6,082 bases of DNA from Bacteroidota bacterium (GTDB lineage: Bacteria > Bacteroidota > Bacteroidia > Chitinophagales > Saprospiraceae), in assembly GCA_024280135.1 (NCBI GenBank), contig JAJRQS010000179.1:1-6082 (forward strand). The letters are read 5' to 3'. Positions 1-6,082 of the stretch are shown here, in pieces (the stretch's first letter is position 1; each line of letters begins with the position of its first letter). The position numbers and the translations under genes are program-made. The notes under the pieces were generated by a model. The model was given only the letters and a program-made list of their open reading frames with translations. It searched no databases and was not told where the DNA came from.

Positions 1-195
1 GATCAAAAATACTCATGTGCTCTTTTTCTGTCTTTTAAGTGGGTTTGAAGTTAAATAGTAAGCAATAAATTTCGATTCACTTTGGTTTTAAAACAAAGTT
101 GCGTATAATTAGACGTTATAGCACGATTTTTGTTTATATATTTGGTGGTTGAATCCATTATGAGCCTTATTTTTCATTGATTATCTAGAGTTTAC
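1..195. other. Leader/intergenic region before the PD40 gene
   Basis: AT-rich stretch with no convincing gene. All three plus-strand frames close early (stops at 34-36, 46-48 and 56-58), so at most the tail of an upstream gene could lie here. On the minus strand an ATG at 14-16 opens a five-codon start (M-S-I-F-D) running off the left edge. It is preceded by an A-rich leader, which would fit a divergent gene, but five codons cannot establish this, and the same bases (4-11) also read as a TAnnTTTG promoter element on the minus strand. Confidence 0.4.
137..144 (+). promoter_or_regulatory. Candidate -7 element of the PD40-aroB unit
   Basis: TATATTTG matches the Bacteroidota -7 consensus TAnnTTTG exactly and would start transcription near 151, giving a leader of about 45 bases before the ATG at 196. 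The -33 element is weak: the best candidate is TTA at 116-118, 18 bases upstream, instead of TTG. Another arrangement, TTTG at 81-84 followed 19 bases later by TATAATTA at 104-111, is also possible but matches -7 less well. Confidence 0.4.
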
Positions 196-2007
196 ATGAA
201 ATATCTATACAGCCTAGTTTTTTTCTTTTTGCTTTCATCTATGGCTTATGGTCAACGAAAAGCCAATAATCTCTTTAAGAACGATCGTTTTGCGGAAGCT
301 ATTCCTTATTTTGAAAAAGCCCTCAAAAAAGAGAATGCTACCAAAATTCAATCTAAACTCGCAACTTGCTATCGCAAAACCAATCAACTCCAAAAAGCAG
401 AAGTACTTTATAGCGAAATCGTCCAAAGAAAGCATTATAGCACTAAAGTAATGCTTTATTACGGTGAAGTCTTGATGGGTCTAGGACGATATGACGAGGC
501 CAAAACCTGGTTCTTGAAATATGCTGAAAAGAAACCTAAAGATAAAACGGGACAATTGAAGGCAGCCGCTTGTGATTATGTCAAAACAATTAAGCCTTAT
601 TTCACTTCTGTAAAATTCATCCCGATTCCTTTTAATAGTGACGCTGATGATTCTAATCCGACCTTCTATAAAGGAAAAATTTATTTTGCATCCGATAGAA
701 AAGTGGGTTTTAATGTATTGAAACAAAAATCGGGTTGGACAGGTCGAGATTACACTAGAATCTATCAAGTAGATTGGCCCGGTTCGAATGTGTTTTCTGC
801 CCCAGAAGCTTTACCCTTTAGAATTAATAGTCTGAATAAAAATACAGGTAAACCTTCTTTTTCCCGCAAGGGAGATGTCTATTTTACCAGAAATACGAAC
901 AAAGCATCAAAGGACGGTACCTATAAATTGCATATTTATCACACTCGGCTTTTGCCAAACGGTAAATGGGAAAAACCAAAAGAATTATCTTTTTGTCAGC
1001 TAAGTATTAATTATTTGCATCCCAGTATTTCAGAAGATGGTAGGACTTTATTTTTTGCGTCCAATAGAAAAGGAGGCGAGGGAGGAATGGATATTTTTAA
1101 ATCTGAAAAAATCGGTAGCTCTTGGTCTAAACCCATCGCGTTGGGTGTGCCAATCAATACGTCTGATCACGAAGCTTTTCCGTTTATTCATCCTTCCGGA
1201 AAATTGTTTTTTAGTTCCAAAGGACACAATGGATTTGGAGGGTTTGATATTTTTGTCTCAAGTCGGGATGAACATGGAATGTGGCAAAAACCAATAAACT
1301 TAGGGACTCCTATTAACTCTAGCAGAGATGATATTGGCTTTTATACGGATAGTTTGATGCAGATGGCTTTGTTTTCCTCCACAAAAGGTGGTAATAACGA
1401 TGATATTTATTTGTGTCATTTTGATACGCTGCTTGCGCAAAAAAGGACCATTGAGGTCTCGGATTCAAACCCAAAAGGTGGACGCTCTTCTGATGGAGAT
1501 GCGATAGAAGAAAAGAATGAAAATAGTCCAATCCAGAACAAAACTATTGATGATAGTAATGGGGTAGTGGAACTGCAATTGGGAATAGTTGAATCAGACG
1601 AGGATTTACCTTCGCCGACTATAAACTATCAAGAAAAATATACTCAATACGGCATTGAATTATTTGAAGGAGATACCATTGTCCTAGCGGCACCAGCATA
1701 TGCAACCGATAATTATGAAGTGCCAAGTTTCTTAGCAAAGCAACTTGATCAATTGGTGCCAGCCATGTATTTAACAAAAGGATTGGCGTATGAAATTTAC
1801 TGTTTTTCAGACGAAGGAGCAGACATTTTCTCGCAAGAGACCCTCGTGGACAAAAGAGCTGAAGCCATCAAAGCGTACTTTTTAGAAAAAAATATTTCTG
1901 AACATCAGATCAAAGTCATCGGAATATCCACAAATAATGCAGAAATAATCCCTACTTTCGCAGAGAAAGACAAGATTTTCATTCTTGTAGCGTCTTCTAA
2001 ACAGTAG
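196..2007 (+). CDS. Exported TPR / PD40 beta-propeller / OmpA-like protein
   Basis: A 603-residue envelope protein. Residues 1-20 are a signal peptide (MKY, a hydrophobic run, then SMAYGQ) with no lipobox cysteine, so it is expected to be periplasmic or envelope-associated and not a lipoprotein. Residues about 22-130 are TPR-like helices, suited to protein contacts. Residues about 150-410 carry WD40-like PD40 strands: NPTFYKGKIYFASDR near 154, HPSISEDGRTLFFASNRKGG near 275 followed by MDIF, and FIHPSGKLFFSSKGHNGFGG near 330 followed by FDIF. Residues 420-480 are a polar linker. Residues about 508-600 resemble a C-terminal OmpA domain with the usual GHTD changed to CFSD; D539 and R554 remain, 15 apart as in OmpA. 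The order TPR-propeller-OmpA recalls PorE of the type IX secretion system, but I see no carboxypeptidase-regulatory-like domain between propeller and OmpA part, so I do not assign that name. The start is chosen for its signal peptide. aroB follows 18 bases downstream. Family assignment is firm; the precise role is unknown. Confidence 0.9.
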   Translation: MKYLYSLVFFFLLSSMAYGQRKANNLFKNDRFAEAIPYFEKALKKENATKIQSKLATCYRKTNQLQKAEVLYSEIVQRKHYSTKVMLYYGEVLMGLGRYDEAKTWFLKYAEKKPKDKTGQLKAAACDYVKTIKPYFTSVKFIPIPFNSDADDSNPTFYKGKIYFASDRKVGFNVLKQKSGWTGRDYTRIYQVDWPGSNVFSAPEALPFRINSLNKNTGKPSFSRKGDVYFTRNTNKASKDGTYKLHIYHTRLLPNGKWEKPKELSFCQLSINYLHPSISEDGRTLFFASNRKGGEGGMDIFKSEKIGSSWSKPIALGVPINTSDHEAFPFIHPSGKLFFSSKGHNGFGGFDIFVSSRDEHGMWQKPINLGTPINSSRDDIGFYTDSLMQMALFSSTKGGNNDDIYLCHFDTLLAQKRTIEVSDSNPKGGRSSDGDAIEEKNENSPIQNKTIDDSNGVVELQLGIVESDEDLPSPTINYQEKYTQYGIELFEGDTIVLAAPAYATDNYEVPSFLAKQLDQLVPAMYLTKGLAYEIYCFSDEGADIFSQETLVDKRAEAIKAYFLEKNISEHQIKVIGISTNNAEIIPTFAEKDKIFILVASSKQ

Positions 2008-2025
2008 TTTTTTAATCACTTTTTA

Positions 2026-3084
2026 ATGAGTTTACCAGATTCTTTATTTTTTGGGGATATAGCCACTAAGTTTCAGAAGTGGATAGACGAATCGTCTTAT
2101 TCATCTTACTTTATATTGGTTGATTCTAGTTCTTCTGTCTATTGTCTGTCAGACATCATTCATCTAAACCCAAACATTGATTGGAAAATCATTGAGATAC
2201 CAAGAGGGGAGGCATATAAGACGATTACAACTTGTAGCTTGATTTGGGAGGAACTATTCACCAATGGCGCAGATCGATTTTCCCTAATGGTTAATCTAGG
2301 AGGAGGTGTAATAGGAGATATGGGTGGTTTGGCTGCTGGTACTTATATGAGAGGTATTGATTTTGTACAGATTCCCACGACCTTATTATCTATGGTAGAT
2401 GCTTCGGTAGGCGGCAAGGTAGCGGTAGATTTTCATTTGGCAAAGAACATAATAGGGCTTTTTAAAACACCCGTAGCTAATTTTATTGATTCCAAATGGT
2501 TACACACACTTCCACAAGAAGAGATAAGAAGTGGGTGGGCTGAAATGATCAAACATGCTATGATTGCGGATACGTCTGCTTTTGAGAAGATGAGCCAGTT
2601 TGAATCTTTTGATGAAATAGATTTTGAATCTTGGATTATGCATTCTGTTTCCATAAAGTATAAAATTGTAGAATCAGATCCAACTGAGCAGCACTTGCGC
2701 AAAGGATTAAACTTTGGGCATACGATTGGGCACGCAGTGGAGACTTTTTTCTTAGAACAAGAAACACCTAAAAAACACGGTGAATGCGTAGCTATCGGAA
2801 TGCTTTGTGCAGCTTATATTTCTAACAAGATGGAAGGTTTACCCAATTCGGAATTGGAAGCAATTACTAAACTAATCAAAAAGTGGTACCCACCTATTGC
2901 CATTCCTCCAGAGGCTTATTCAGATATCTTGGACAGAATGTCTAAAGACAAGAAGAGCCGTGCCGGTCAAGTAAAATTCACTTTACTACCCCAAATAGGC
3001 ACCTATGTGTATGACAAAACGCCCTCAAACGAGTTAATAAAGGAATCAATGGCTTTCTATAACCAAGTCATTACTGAAAAATAA
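2026..3084 (+). CDS. aroB: 3-dehydroquinate synthase
   Basis: Cytoplasmic NAD- and divalent-metal-dependent enzyme that cyclises DAHP to 3-dehydroquinate, step two of the shikimate pathway to aromatic amino acids. The 352 residues match the usual length. The nucleotide-binding part has NLGGGVIGDMGG (90-101), followed by YMRG and IPTTLLSMVDASVGGK ending at K131. Counting against the Aspergillus AROM enzyme puts D125, K131, N141, E173, K176, R225, N229, H232, H236 and H251 at the catalytic and metal positions. E173 (GWAEMIKH), H232 (NFGHTIGH) and H251 (HGECVAIG) are the expected metal ligands. KDKK at 307-310 is the conserved C-terminal motif. Nothing needed for activity appears to be missing. 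The ATG lies 18 bases after the PD40 gene's stop with no promoter-like element between, so co-transcription is likely. There is no Shine-Dalgarno sequence, as is normal in this phylum. The related 2-deoxy-scyllo-inosose synthases are an alternative family, but the motifs and the context favour AroB. Confidence 0.96.
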   Translation: MSLPDSLFFGDIATKFQKWIDESSYSSYFILVDSSSSVYCLSDIIHLNPNIDWKIIEIPRGEAYKTITTCSLIWEELFTNGADRFSLMVNLGGGVIGDMGGLAAGTYMRGIDFVQIPTTLLSMVDASVGGKVAVDFHLAKNIIGLFKTPVANFIDSKWLHTLPQEEIRSGWAEMIKHAMIADTSAFEKMSQFESFDEIDFESWIMHSVSIKYKIVESDPTEQHLRKGLNFGHTIGHAVETFFLEQETPKKHGECVAIGMLCAAYISNKMEGLPNSELEAITKLIKKWYPPIAIPPEAYSDILDRMSKDKKSRAGQVKFTLLPQIGTYVYDKTPSNELIKESMAFYNQVITEK

Positions 3085-3135
3085 CTTCATCCGAGGGGGC
3101 TACAGGAGGGGCATGATTGGAAGTAAGTCGATCCC
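3085..3135. other. Convergent gap between aroB and the coiled-coil gene
   Basis: Fifty-one bases between two converging genes. It contains two G-rich runs on the plus strand (around 3095-3099 and 3107-3111) but no stem followed by a T-run on either strand, so I see no intrinsic terminator for either gene. The two transcripts may overlap at their 3' ends. Confidence 0.5.
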
Positions 3136-3786
3136 TCAAATATCATTTAGCTGTTTCTTTACATCTTCGACCACCCCTTTTTGTGTTTCCAAATCTCGTT
3201 TAGCCGCTTCCTGTTCTTTTTCATTTTTTTGGATATTCTCTTTTGCCTTTTGGATTTTCTTTTCGTAGTTTTTGATGTCTTTGTGGAGGCGTTCATTCTT
3301 TTTGATCAACTTCGATAGTGCACCATCTTTCTTCTTTAGATCTTTCTCTGCTTTTTTCAATTCTTCTCTAACCTTTGTACGAACCACTTCTTTTTTATAC
3401 TCTTCCAAAAAAGCAAGGACTTTTTCATTTGCCCCTTCATTTTCAGCCGAAAAATAGCCTTCTTCCGTTTTGAACCAAACATGCATTAATGTCTCTTCTC
3501 TACCTAGTTTCTCAAAAGTAGCAAATACATCAATAGGACGACTAGATAAATCTCCAATAGAAGCACCAAGTGAAGCCAATTCCTTTTGTTTGTTTTTCTT
3601 GACTCTGCCAAAATTGCCCAGATACTCCTTCCAGACGCTTTTGGAGAATTTTACATTCTCCTCAACACTTAATGTATAAGCATTGTTAATGCCATCACTC
3701 ATAGCCATTTGGCTTTGACTGATGTTTTGGGCAGTAGCTAAATAGCTAGCTGACACAAGGATTAGAAAGATAAATAATTTTTGCAT
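3136..3786 (-). CDS. Exported coiled-coil protein, unknown function
   Basis: A 216-residue protein that I do not recognise as a named family. Residues 1-20 form a signal peptide (MQK, a hydrophobic core, then YLATAQ) without a lipobox. Residues about 21-120 look like a small mixed domain, with aromatic and charged segments such as SVWKEYLGNFGRVKKNKQKE (50-69) and MHVWFKTEEGYFSAEN (101-116). From about 122 to the C-terminus the chain is almost entirely Lys/Glu-rich helix with hydrophobic residues spaced as in a coiled coil; about 95 residues would form a rod near 14 nm long. It ends in QLNDI. The likely location is the periplasm, with the helix perhaps pairing with itself or a partner. The start is supported by the signal peptide and a TATATTTG promoter element 27-34 bases upstream. 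It points toward aroB and away from the tRNAs, from which a terminator separates it. Function unknown; the gene itself is well supported. Confidence 0.85.
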   Translation of the reverse strand: MQKLFIFLILVSASYLATAQNISQSQMAMSDGINNAYTLSVEENVKFSKSVWKEYLGNFGRVKKNKQKELASLGASIGDLSSRPIDVFATFEKLGREETLMHVWFKTEEGYFSAENEGANEKVLAFLEEYKKEVVRTKVREELKKAEKDLKKKDGALSKLIKKNERLHKDIKNYEKKIQKAKENIQKNEKEQEAAKRDLETQKGVVEDVKKQLNDI

Positions 3787-3812
3787 AGCTGTGGTTTTTA
3801 TGATACAAAGAA

Positions 3813-3844
3813 CAAATATAGGTATTTTTTTATCTGTTGTCCAA
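3813..3844 (-). promoter_or_regulatory. Promoter of the coiled-coil gene
   Basis: Read on the minus strand, TATATTTG (3813-3820) matches the Bacteroidota -7 consensus TAnnTTTG exactly, with TTG (3842-3844) 21 bases upstream as -33. The start would fall near 3806, leaving a leader of roughly 20 bases before the ATG at 3786. The -33 element sits directly beside the T-run of the tRNA terminator. Confidence 0.6.
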
Positions 3845-3845
3845 T

Positions 3846-3875
3846 AAAAAAAGAGCCACTAAAAAGTGGCTCTTT
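3846..3875 (-). terminator. Intrinsic terminator of the tRNA-Ser/tRNA-Pro unit
   Basis: On the minus strand an 11-base perfect stem (AAAGAGCCACT pairing with AGTGGCTCTTT; arms 3865-3875 and 3850-3860) closes a four-base loop and is followed by a T-run (complement of A's 3846-3852). It starts eight bases after the tRNA-Pro discriminator base, so it should end the tRNA transcript before the coiled-coil gene. The plus-strand reading lacks a good T-run. Confidence 0.88.
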
Positions 3876-3882
3876 CTAAAAG

Positions 3883-3957
3883 TCGGGGTAGCAGGATTCG
3901 AACCTGCGACCCCCTGCTCCCAAAGCAGGTGCGCTAACCGGACTGCGCTACACCCCG
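3883..3957 (-). tRNA. tRNA-Pro (anticodon UGG)
   Basis: A full 75-base cloverleaf on the minus strand. The acceptor stem CGGGGTG pairs with TACCCCG (one G-U), the D stem is GCGC/GCGC, and the anticodon stem CCTGC/GCAGG encloses TTTGGGA with anticodon TGG at 3920-3922. The T arm is GCAGG-TTCGAAT-CCTGC. The discriminator is A and the 3' CCA is not encoded, so it must be added by the CCA-adding enzyme. The gene lies 19 bases downstream of tRNA-Ser on the same transcript. Confidence 0.97.
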
Positions 3958-3976
3958 AATAAAAACAAAGAAAATG

Positions 3977-4065
3977 CGGTGGAGGCGAGATTCGAACTCG
4001 CGGTACCTGTTTCCAAGTACGCCGATTTAGCAAACCGGTGGTTTCAGCCACTCACCCACTCCACC
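3977..4065 (-). tRNA. tRNA-Ser (anticodon GCU)
   Basis: An 89-base class II tRNA on the minus strand. The acceptor stem GGTGGAG/CTCCACC is perfect. The anticodon stem CCGGT/ATCGG has one G-U pair, and the loop TTGCTAA gives anticodon GCT (4029-4031), which reads AGC and AGU codons. The long variable arm GTACTTG-GAAA-CAGGTAC is the serine hallmark. The T arm is GCGAG-TTCGAAT-CTCGC and the discriminator is G. CCA is not encoded. It is the first gene of the two-tRNA unit. Confidence 0.97.
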
Positions 4066-4102
4066 AAACTTCCTTGTTTACTCCCTTTTCCAAAGGAGAG
4101 TG

Positions 4103-4133
4103 CAAAGGTAATACTTCTATAATTTGTACGCAA
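4103..4133 (-). promoter_or_regulatory. Promoter of the tRNA-Ser/tRNA-Pro unit
   Basis: On the minus strand TTG (4131-4133), 20 bases, then TACCTTTG (4103-4110) is a textbook Bacteroidota promoter, with an exact TAnnTTTG at -7. The predicted start near 4096 leaves about 30 bases of 5' leader before the tRNA-Ser. That leader contains an imperfect inverted repeat (4081-4100), which may be a processing feature. Confidence 0.85.
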
Positions 4134-4331
4134 GTTTTTTACGCATTAATAGTTTTAAAATTTTGAAGCGCATTGAGCACGGTATTGAAGCAAAATTAAT
4201 CAAAAAAAAACGATTTTTTTTAACTCTATTTGTTGATAATCAAAGTGGTGCAGCCAATTACTATACCCTAAATGGGTTATTTTGCCAAATAATATCCCTT
4301 ATTATTAGTAAAGTTCAGTATTTTTACTTTC

Positions 4332-4361
4332 TTTGCTTTTGAAGGGCAGTTGATTACTTTG
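4332..4361 (+). promoter_or_regulatory. Candidate promoter of the secreted multidomain gene
   Basis: TTTG (4332-4335), 18 bases, then TTACTTTG (4354-4361), one mismatch from TAnnTTTG. Transcription would start near 4368, leaving a leader of about 60 bases that ends in an A-rich stretch typical of Bacteroidota translation starts without a Shine-Dalgarno sequence. Confidence 0.45.
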
Positions 4362-4430
4362 TTGGAAGGCACTAAAAGAATACAAACTAGTTTCATTGCC
4401 CAATCTTTTTTTTAACGAAAACATTTAAAA

Positions 4431-4883
4431 ATGAAACGAACTTTACTTTTTTTGATGGTCTTTCTTTTTGCCTTTAGTTGGCAGGGAAGGGCGCAAACAA
4501 TTTGTACCCAAACATTTACAGGGGCAGGTCAAGATGATGATCCAACTGTAGTTACAGTTCTTGCAGCAGATATTACCTGTAATGCAGGGGAGACTATTAA
4601 TTCTATTACTTTTAAAAACGCAGCAGGTAATTTAATCAATAGTAATTGTGGCACTTGGTATAACTTTACTTTAGATTTTGATGGACCAAATGCTGCAACA
4701 ATAACTGGTTGTGGTGCAGATTTAAATGGTACAGTAGTAACAGGCTTTACAACCTTAACAGTTACTTCAGCTGATTTAGATAATTATTCTGACAATATAG
4801 TTATTACATTTGATTTAGAAATAGATCATGTTACACCATTATGTGCTGCACCAACAAGTGTAGCATCAGCTACAGTTGGATGA
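4431..4883 (+). CDS. Secreted multidomain protein, N-terminal part before frameshift
   Basis: Opens a large secreted protein. Residues 1-21 are a signal peptide (MKR, a hydrophobic core, then GRA before QTIC). Residues about 22-149 form a beta-rich, Asp/Asn/Thr-rich segment with five cysteines (in TICTQ, ITCNAG, SNCGTW, GCGAD and PLCAA), resembling repetitive surface-protein domains; I cannot name the family. The frame ends at TGA 4881-4883 in the middle of what reads as continuous protein, because the +1 frame carries on with DDTEDYDFHFDNF. Dropping one base, for example one G of the GG at 4878-4879, would give ...SATV-DDTEDYDF... and a chain of at least 550 residues to the window edge. Seven of the eight leucines after the signal peptide use TTA, unlike the downstream half. 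The 150-residue product could still be exported, but it would lack the T9SS-associated end seen downstream. Confidence 0.75.
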   Translation: MKRTLLFLMVFLFAFSWQGRAQTICTQTFTGAGQDDDPTVVTVLAADITCNAGETINSITFKNAAGNLINSNCGTWYNFTLDFDGPNAATITGCGADLNGTVVTGFTTLTVTSADLDNYSDNIVITFDLEIDHVTPLCAAPTSVASATVG

Positions 4884-6082
4884 CACAGAAGATTATGATT
4901 TTCACTTTGACAATTTTGTTATCCAAACTCCTCCTTCAGCTCCCAATTGTGCTACCTTAGTGGCTCCAACTGATGCAAGTACACTTCCACCAGATGATGG
5001 TTGTAATAATGAAATGATACTAGGTTGGGCTTCTGCAGCTACAGGAACAGCAGCTGATACTTTTGATGTATATTTTGGACCGACTGGTAATATGACATTG
5101 CTAGGGAATGTGGCAGGGACGGAAACGACTTATATTGTGTCAGTAACATCCGGTTCATCTTATGATTGGCAGGTAATGCCCAAAGATGCCAACGGGAATA
5201 CCCCAATAGCGACATGTCCTACTTGGACATTCACCGTGTCAGATCTAAACTCTGGGGCAGATGGCACAGGAGCAGGTGCTGGTGGATATGATTATGCCAA
5301 TGATTTAGCAACGGGTGTGCCTTCTGTACCGACTTATAGTTGGATTGACCCTGTGGCTGCTGGGCATACGGAGATTACTACTTGGACTTCTGGGACGGAT
5401 GATGATGGTTACTTTACCATTCCTGACATAGGTTTTGCTTTCCCGTTTTATGGAGTTGACCACCAAACAGATGTTCATATAGGGACAAATGGCTATATTA
5501 CTTTTGGTTCAGGTGTCACATCAGGCCAATCAGGAGTAAGTATTCCAAGTACATCAGGGCCGCAAAATTGGATCGCAGTATTAGCGATGGACTTGGATGA
5601 TCGCACTGACGGTAAAGTATATTACGGCATATCTAATGGTAATTTTGTAGTTACTTGGTGGCATTATCATGATTATGGTGATGGTAACGAATGGGCTACT
5701 TTCCAAGTGATTTTGTTTAATGACGGAAATGGTACGATCAAGATGCAGTATAACGATTTGGAAAGTAGTGCTACTATTCCAGATATGAATGCGGATGGGT
5801 TAATTGGAATTGAAAACTCAGATGGTTCAGATGGAGTGGCTTATCGTGATGGTTCAGGAGTTGGTGGTCCATTGTTCTGTTCTCCTAGAGCAGTTGGGTT
5901 TAGTACTTCCGCAAGTGTTTTGCCTATTGAATTAGCGGACTTTTCGGGTAAAATCATGAACCGTTCCAACATGTTAACTTGGACAACCGAAACCGAGCGT
6001 AACGGAAGTCACTTTGAAGTGCAACGTACAGCATCTAATGGATTGGCTTTTGAAACGATTGGACGAATAGATGCAAAAGGTA
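4864..6082 (+). pseudogene. Continuation of the secreted protein in the +1 frame, open at the window edge
   Basis: This frame is open from just after TAG 4861-4863 to the right edge but has no start of its own with a signal peptide (first in-frame ATG at 5014, inside a domain), so it is the remainder of the gene beginning at 4431. About 4942-5238 is a fibronectin-III-like domain (NCATLVAPTD at the start, FDVYFGPTG and YDWQVMPKDANG inside, WTFTV at the end). About 5335-5901 is a second domain with GFAFPFYG followed by HIGTNGYITF, a pattern of secreted surface proteins in this phylum, then NFVVTWWHY and IKMQYND. From 5920, LPIELADFSG, NMLTWTTETERNGSHFEVQR and IGRIDAKG match the linker that usually precedes a T9SS C-terminal sorting domain, which should lie beyond the window. 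Expected location is the cell surface or outside. Whether the break is a real mutation, a sequencing error or recoding cannot be told from one sequence. Confidence 0.7.

Larger units (their letters stand above)
4066..4430. other. Non-coding divergent intergenic region
   Basis: 365 bases without a supportable gene. The left end carries the minus-strand tRNA promoter, the right end a candidate plus-strand promoter (4332-4361). Between them lie an A9-CGA-T8 near-palindrome (4202-4221) and a weak A/T-only hairpin (4288-4306, seven pairs, loop TCCCT). An open frame of about 70 codons at 4124-4342 begins at TTG, has a low-complexity translation and overlaps the tRNA promoter, so I do not treat it as a gene. 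Confidence 0.6.

Noticed and set aside
2410..2430. AroB reads GGKVAVD where many enzymes have GGKTxxN
   Set aside because: Valine after GGK also occurs, as I recall, in Bacillus AroB, and all catalytic and metal residues are present, so it is normal variation.
3095..3111. Two G-runs that might form a G-quadruplex
   Set aside because: Only two clear runs are present and four are needed; nothing else supports a structure.
3107..3115. Strong Shine-Dalgarno-like G-run just before an ATG in the aroB downstream gap
   Set aside because: The frame it opens runs antisense through the coiled-coil gene with a shadow-like translation, and this phylum rarely uses such sites.
3830..4051. Minus-strand open frame of 73 codons across the tRNAs
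   Set aside because: It is the translation of the two tRNA genes and the terminator; the cloverleaf structures fully explain the sequence.
4288..4306. Hairpin AATAATA-TCCCT-TATTATT as a terminator
   Set aside because: All A/T pairs, no adjacent T-run on either strand and no upstream transcript to terminate.
4124..4342. Plus-strand open frame of 72 codons in the intergenic region
   Set aside because: TTG start, A/T-driven composition including the A9/T8 tract, no recognisable domain, and overlap with the tRNA promoter.

Overview
The window looks like chromosomal DNA from a member of the Bacteroidota, probably a marine or environmental lineage of the Saprospiria or Flavobacteriia type; I cannot fix the genus. 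The evidence is AT-rich DNA, start codons preceded by A/T-rich leaders instead of Shine-Dalgarno sequences, promoters of the Bacteroidota type (-33 TTG/TTTG, then TAnnTTTG at -7), a TPR-PD40-OmpA-like envelope protein, and a secreted multidomain protein whose far end resembles the region before type IX secretion (T9SS) sorting domains.

Layout: 1-195 is a leader or intergenic stretch with a candidate promoter. 196-2007 (+) encodes a 603-residue exported TPR / PD40 beta-propeller / OmpA-like protein. Eighteen bases later, 2026-3084 (+) encodes 3-dehydroquinate synthase (AroB), with all the main catalytic and metal residues in place; the two are probably co-transcribed. A 51-base gap separates aroB from a convergent gene, 3136-3786 (-), for a small exported coiled-coil protein of unknown function. 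Upstream of it on the same strand lie tRNA-Pro(UGG) at 3883-3957 and tRNA-Ser(GCU) at 3977-4065. They form one transcription unit with a very good Bacteroidota promoter (4103-4133) and an intrinsic terminator (3846-3875). The terminator's T-run is directly next to the -33 element of the coiled-coil gene.

4066-4430 holds no convincing gene: the divergent tRNA promoter, an A9/T8 near-palindrome and a candidate promoter for the next gene. From 4431 to the window end (+) lies a large secreted adhesin-like protein with signal peptide, N-terminal beta-rich domain, fibronectin-III-like domain, an FPFYG...TNGYITF-type domain and a T9SS-associated linker. Its reading frame is broken: frame 1 stops at TGA 4881-4883 and the rest continues in the +1 frame to the edge. 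The two sides also differ in leucine codon use.

No CRISPR array, insertion sequence, toxin-antitoxin pair or obvious defence system is visible. The most notable points are the frameshifted secreted protein, an OmpA-like domain that keeps its peptidoglycan-binding Asp/Arg pair despite a degenerate core, and the terminator/promoter junction. I do not see a convincing previously undescribed system.
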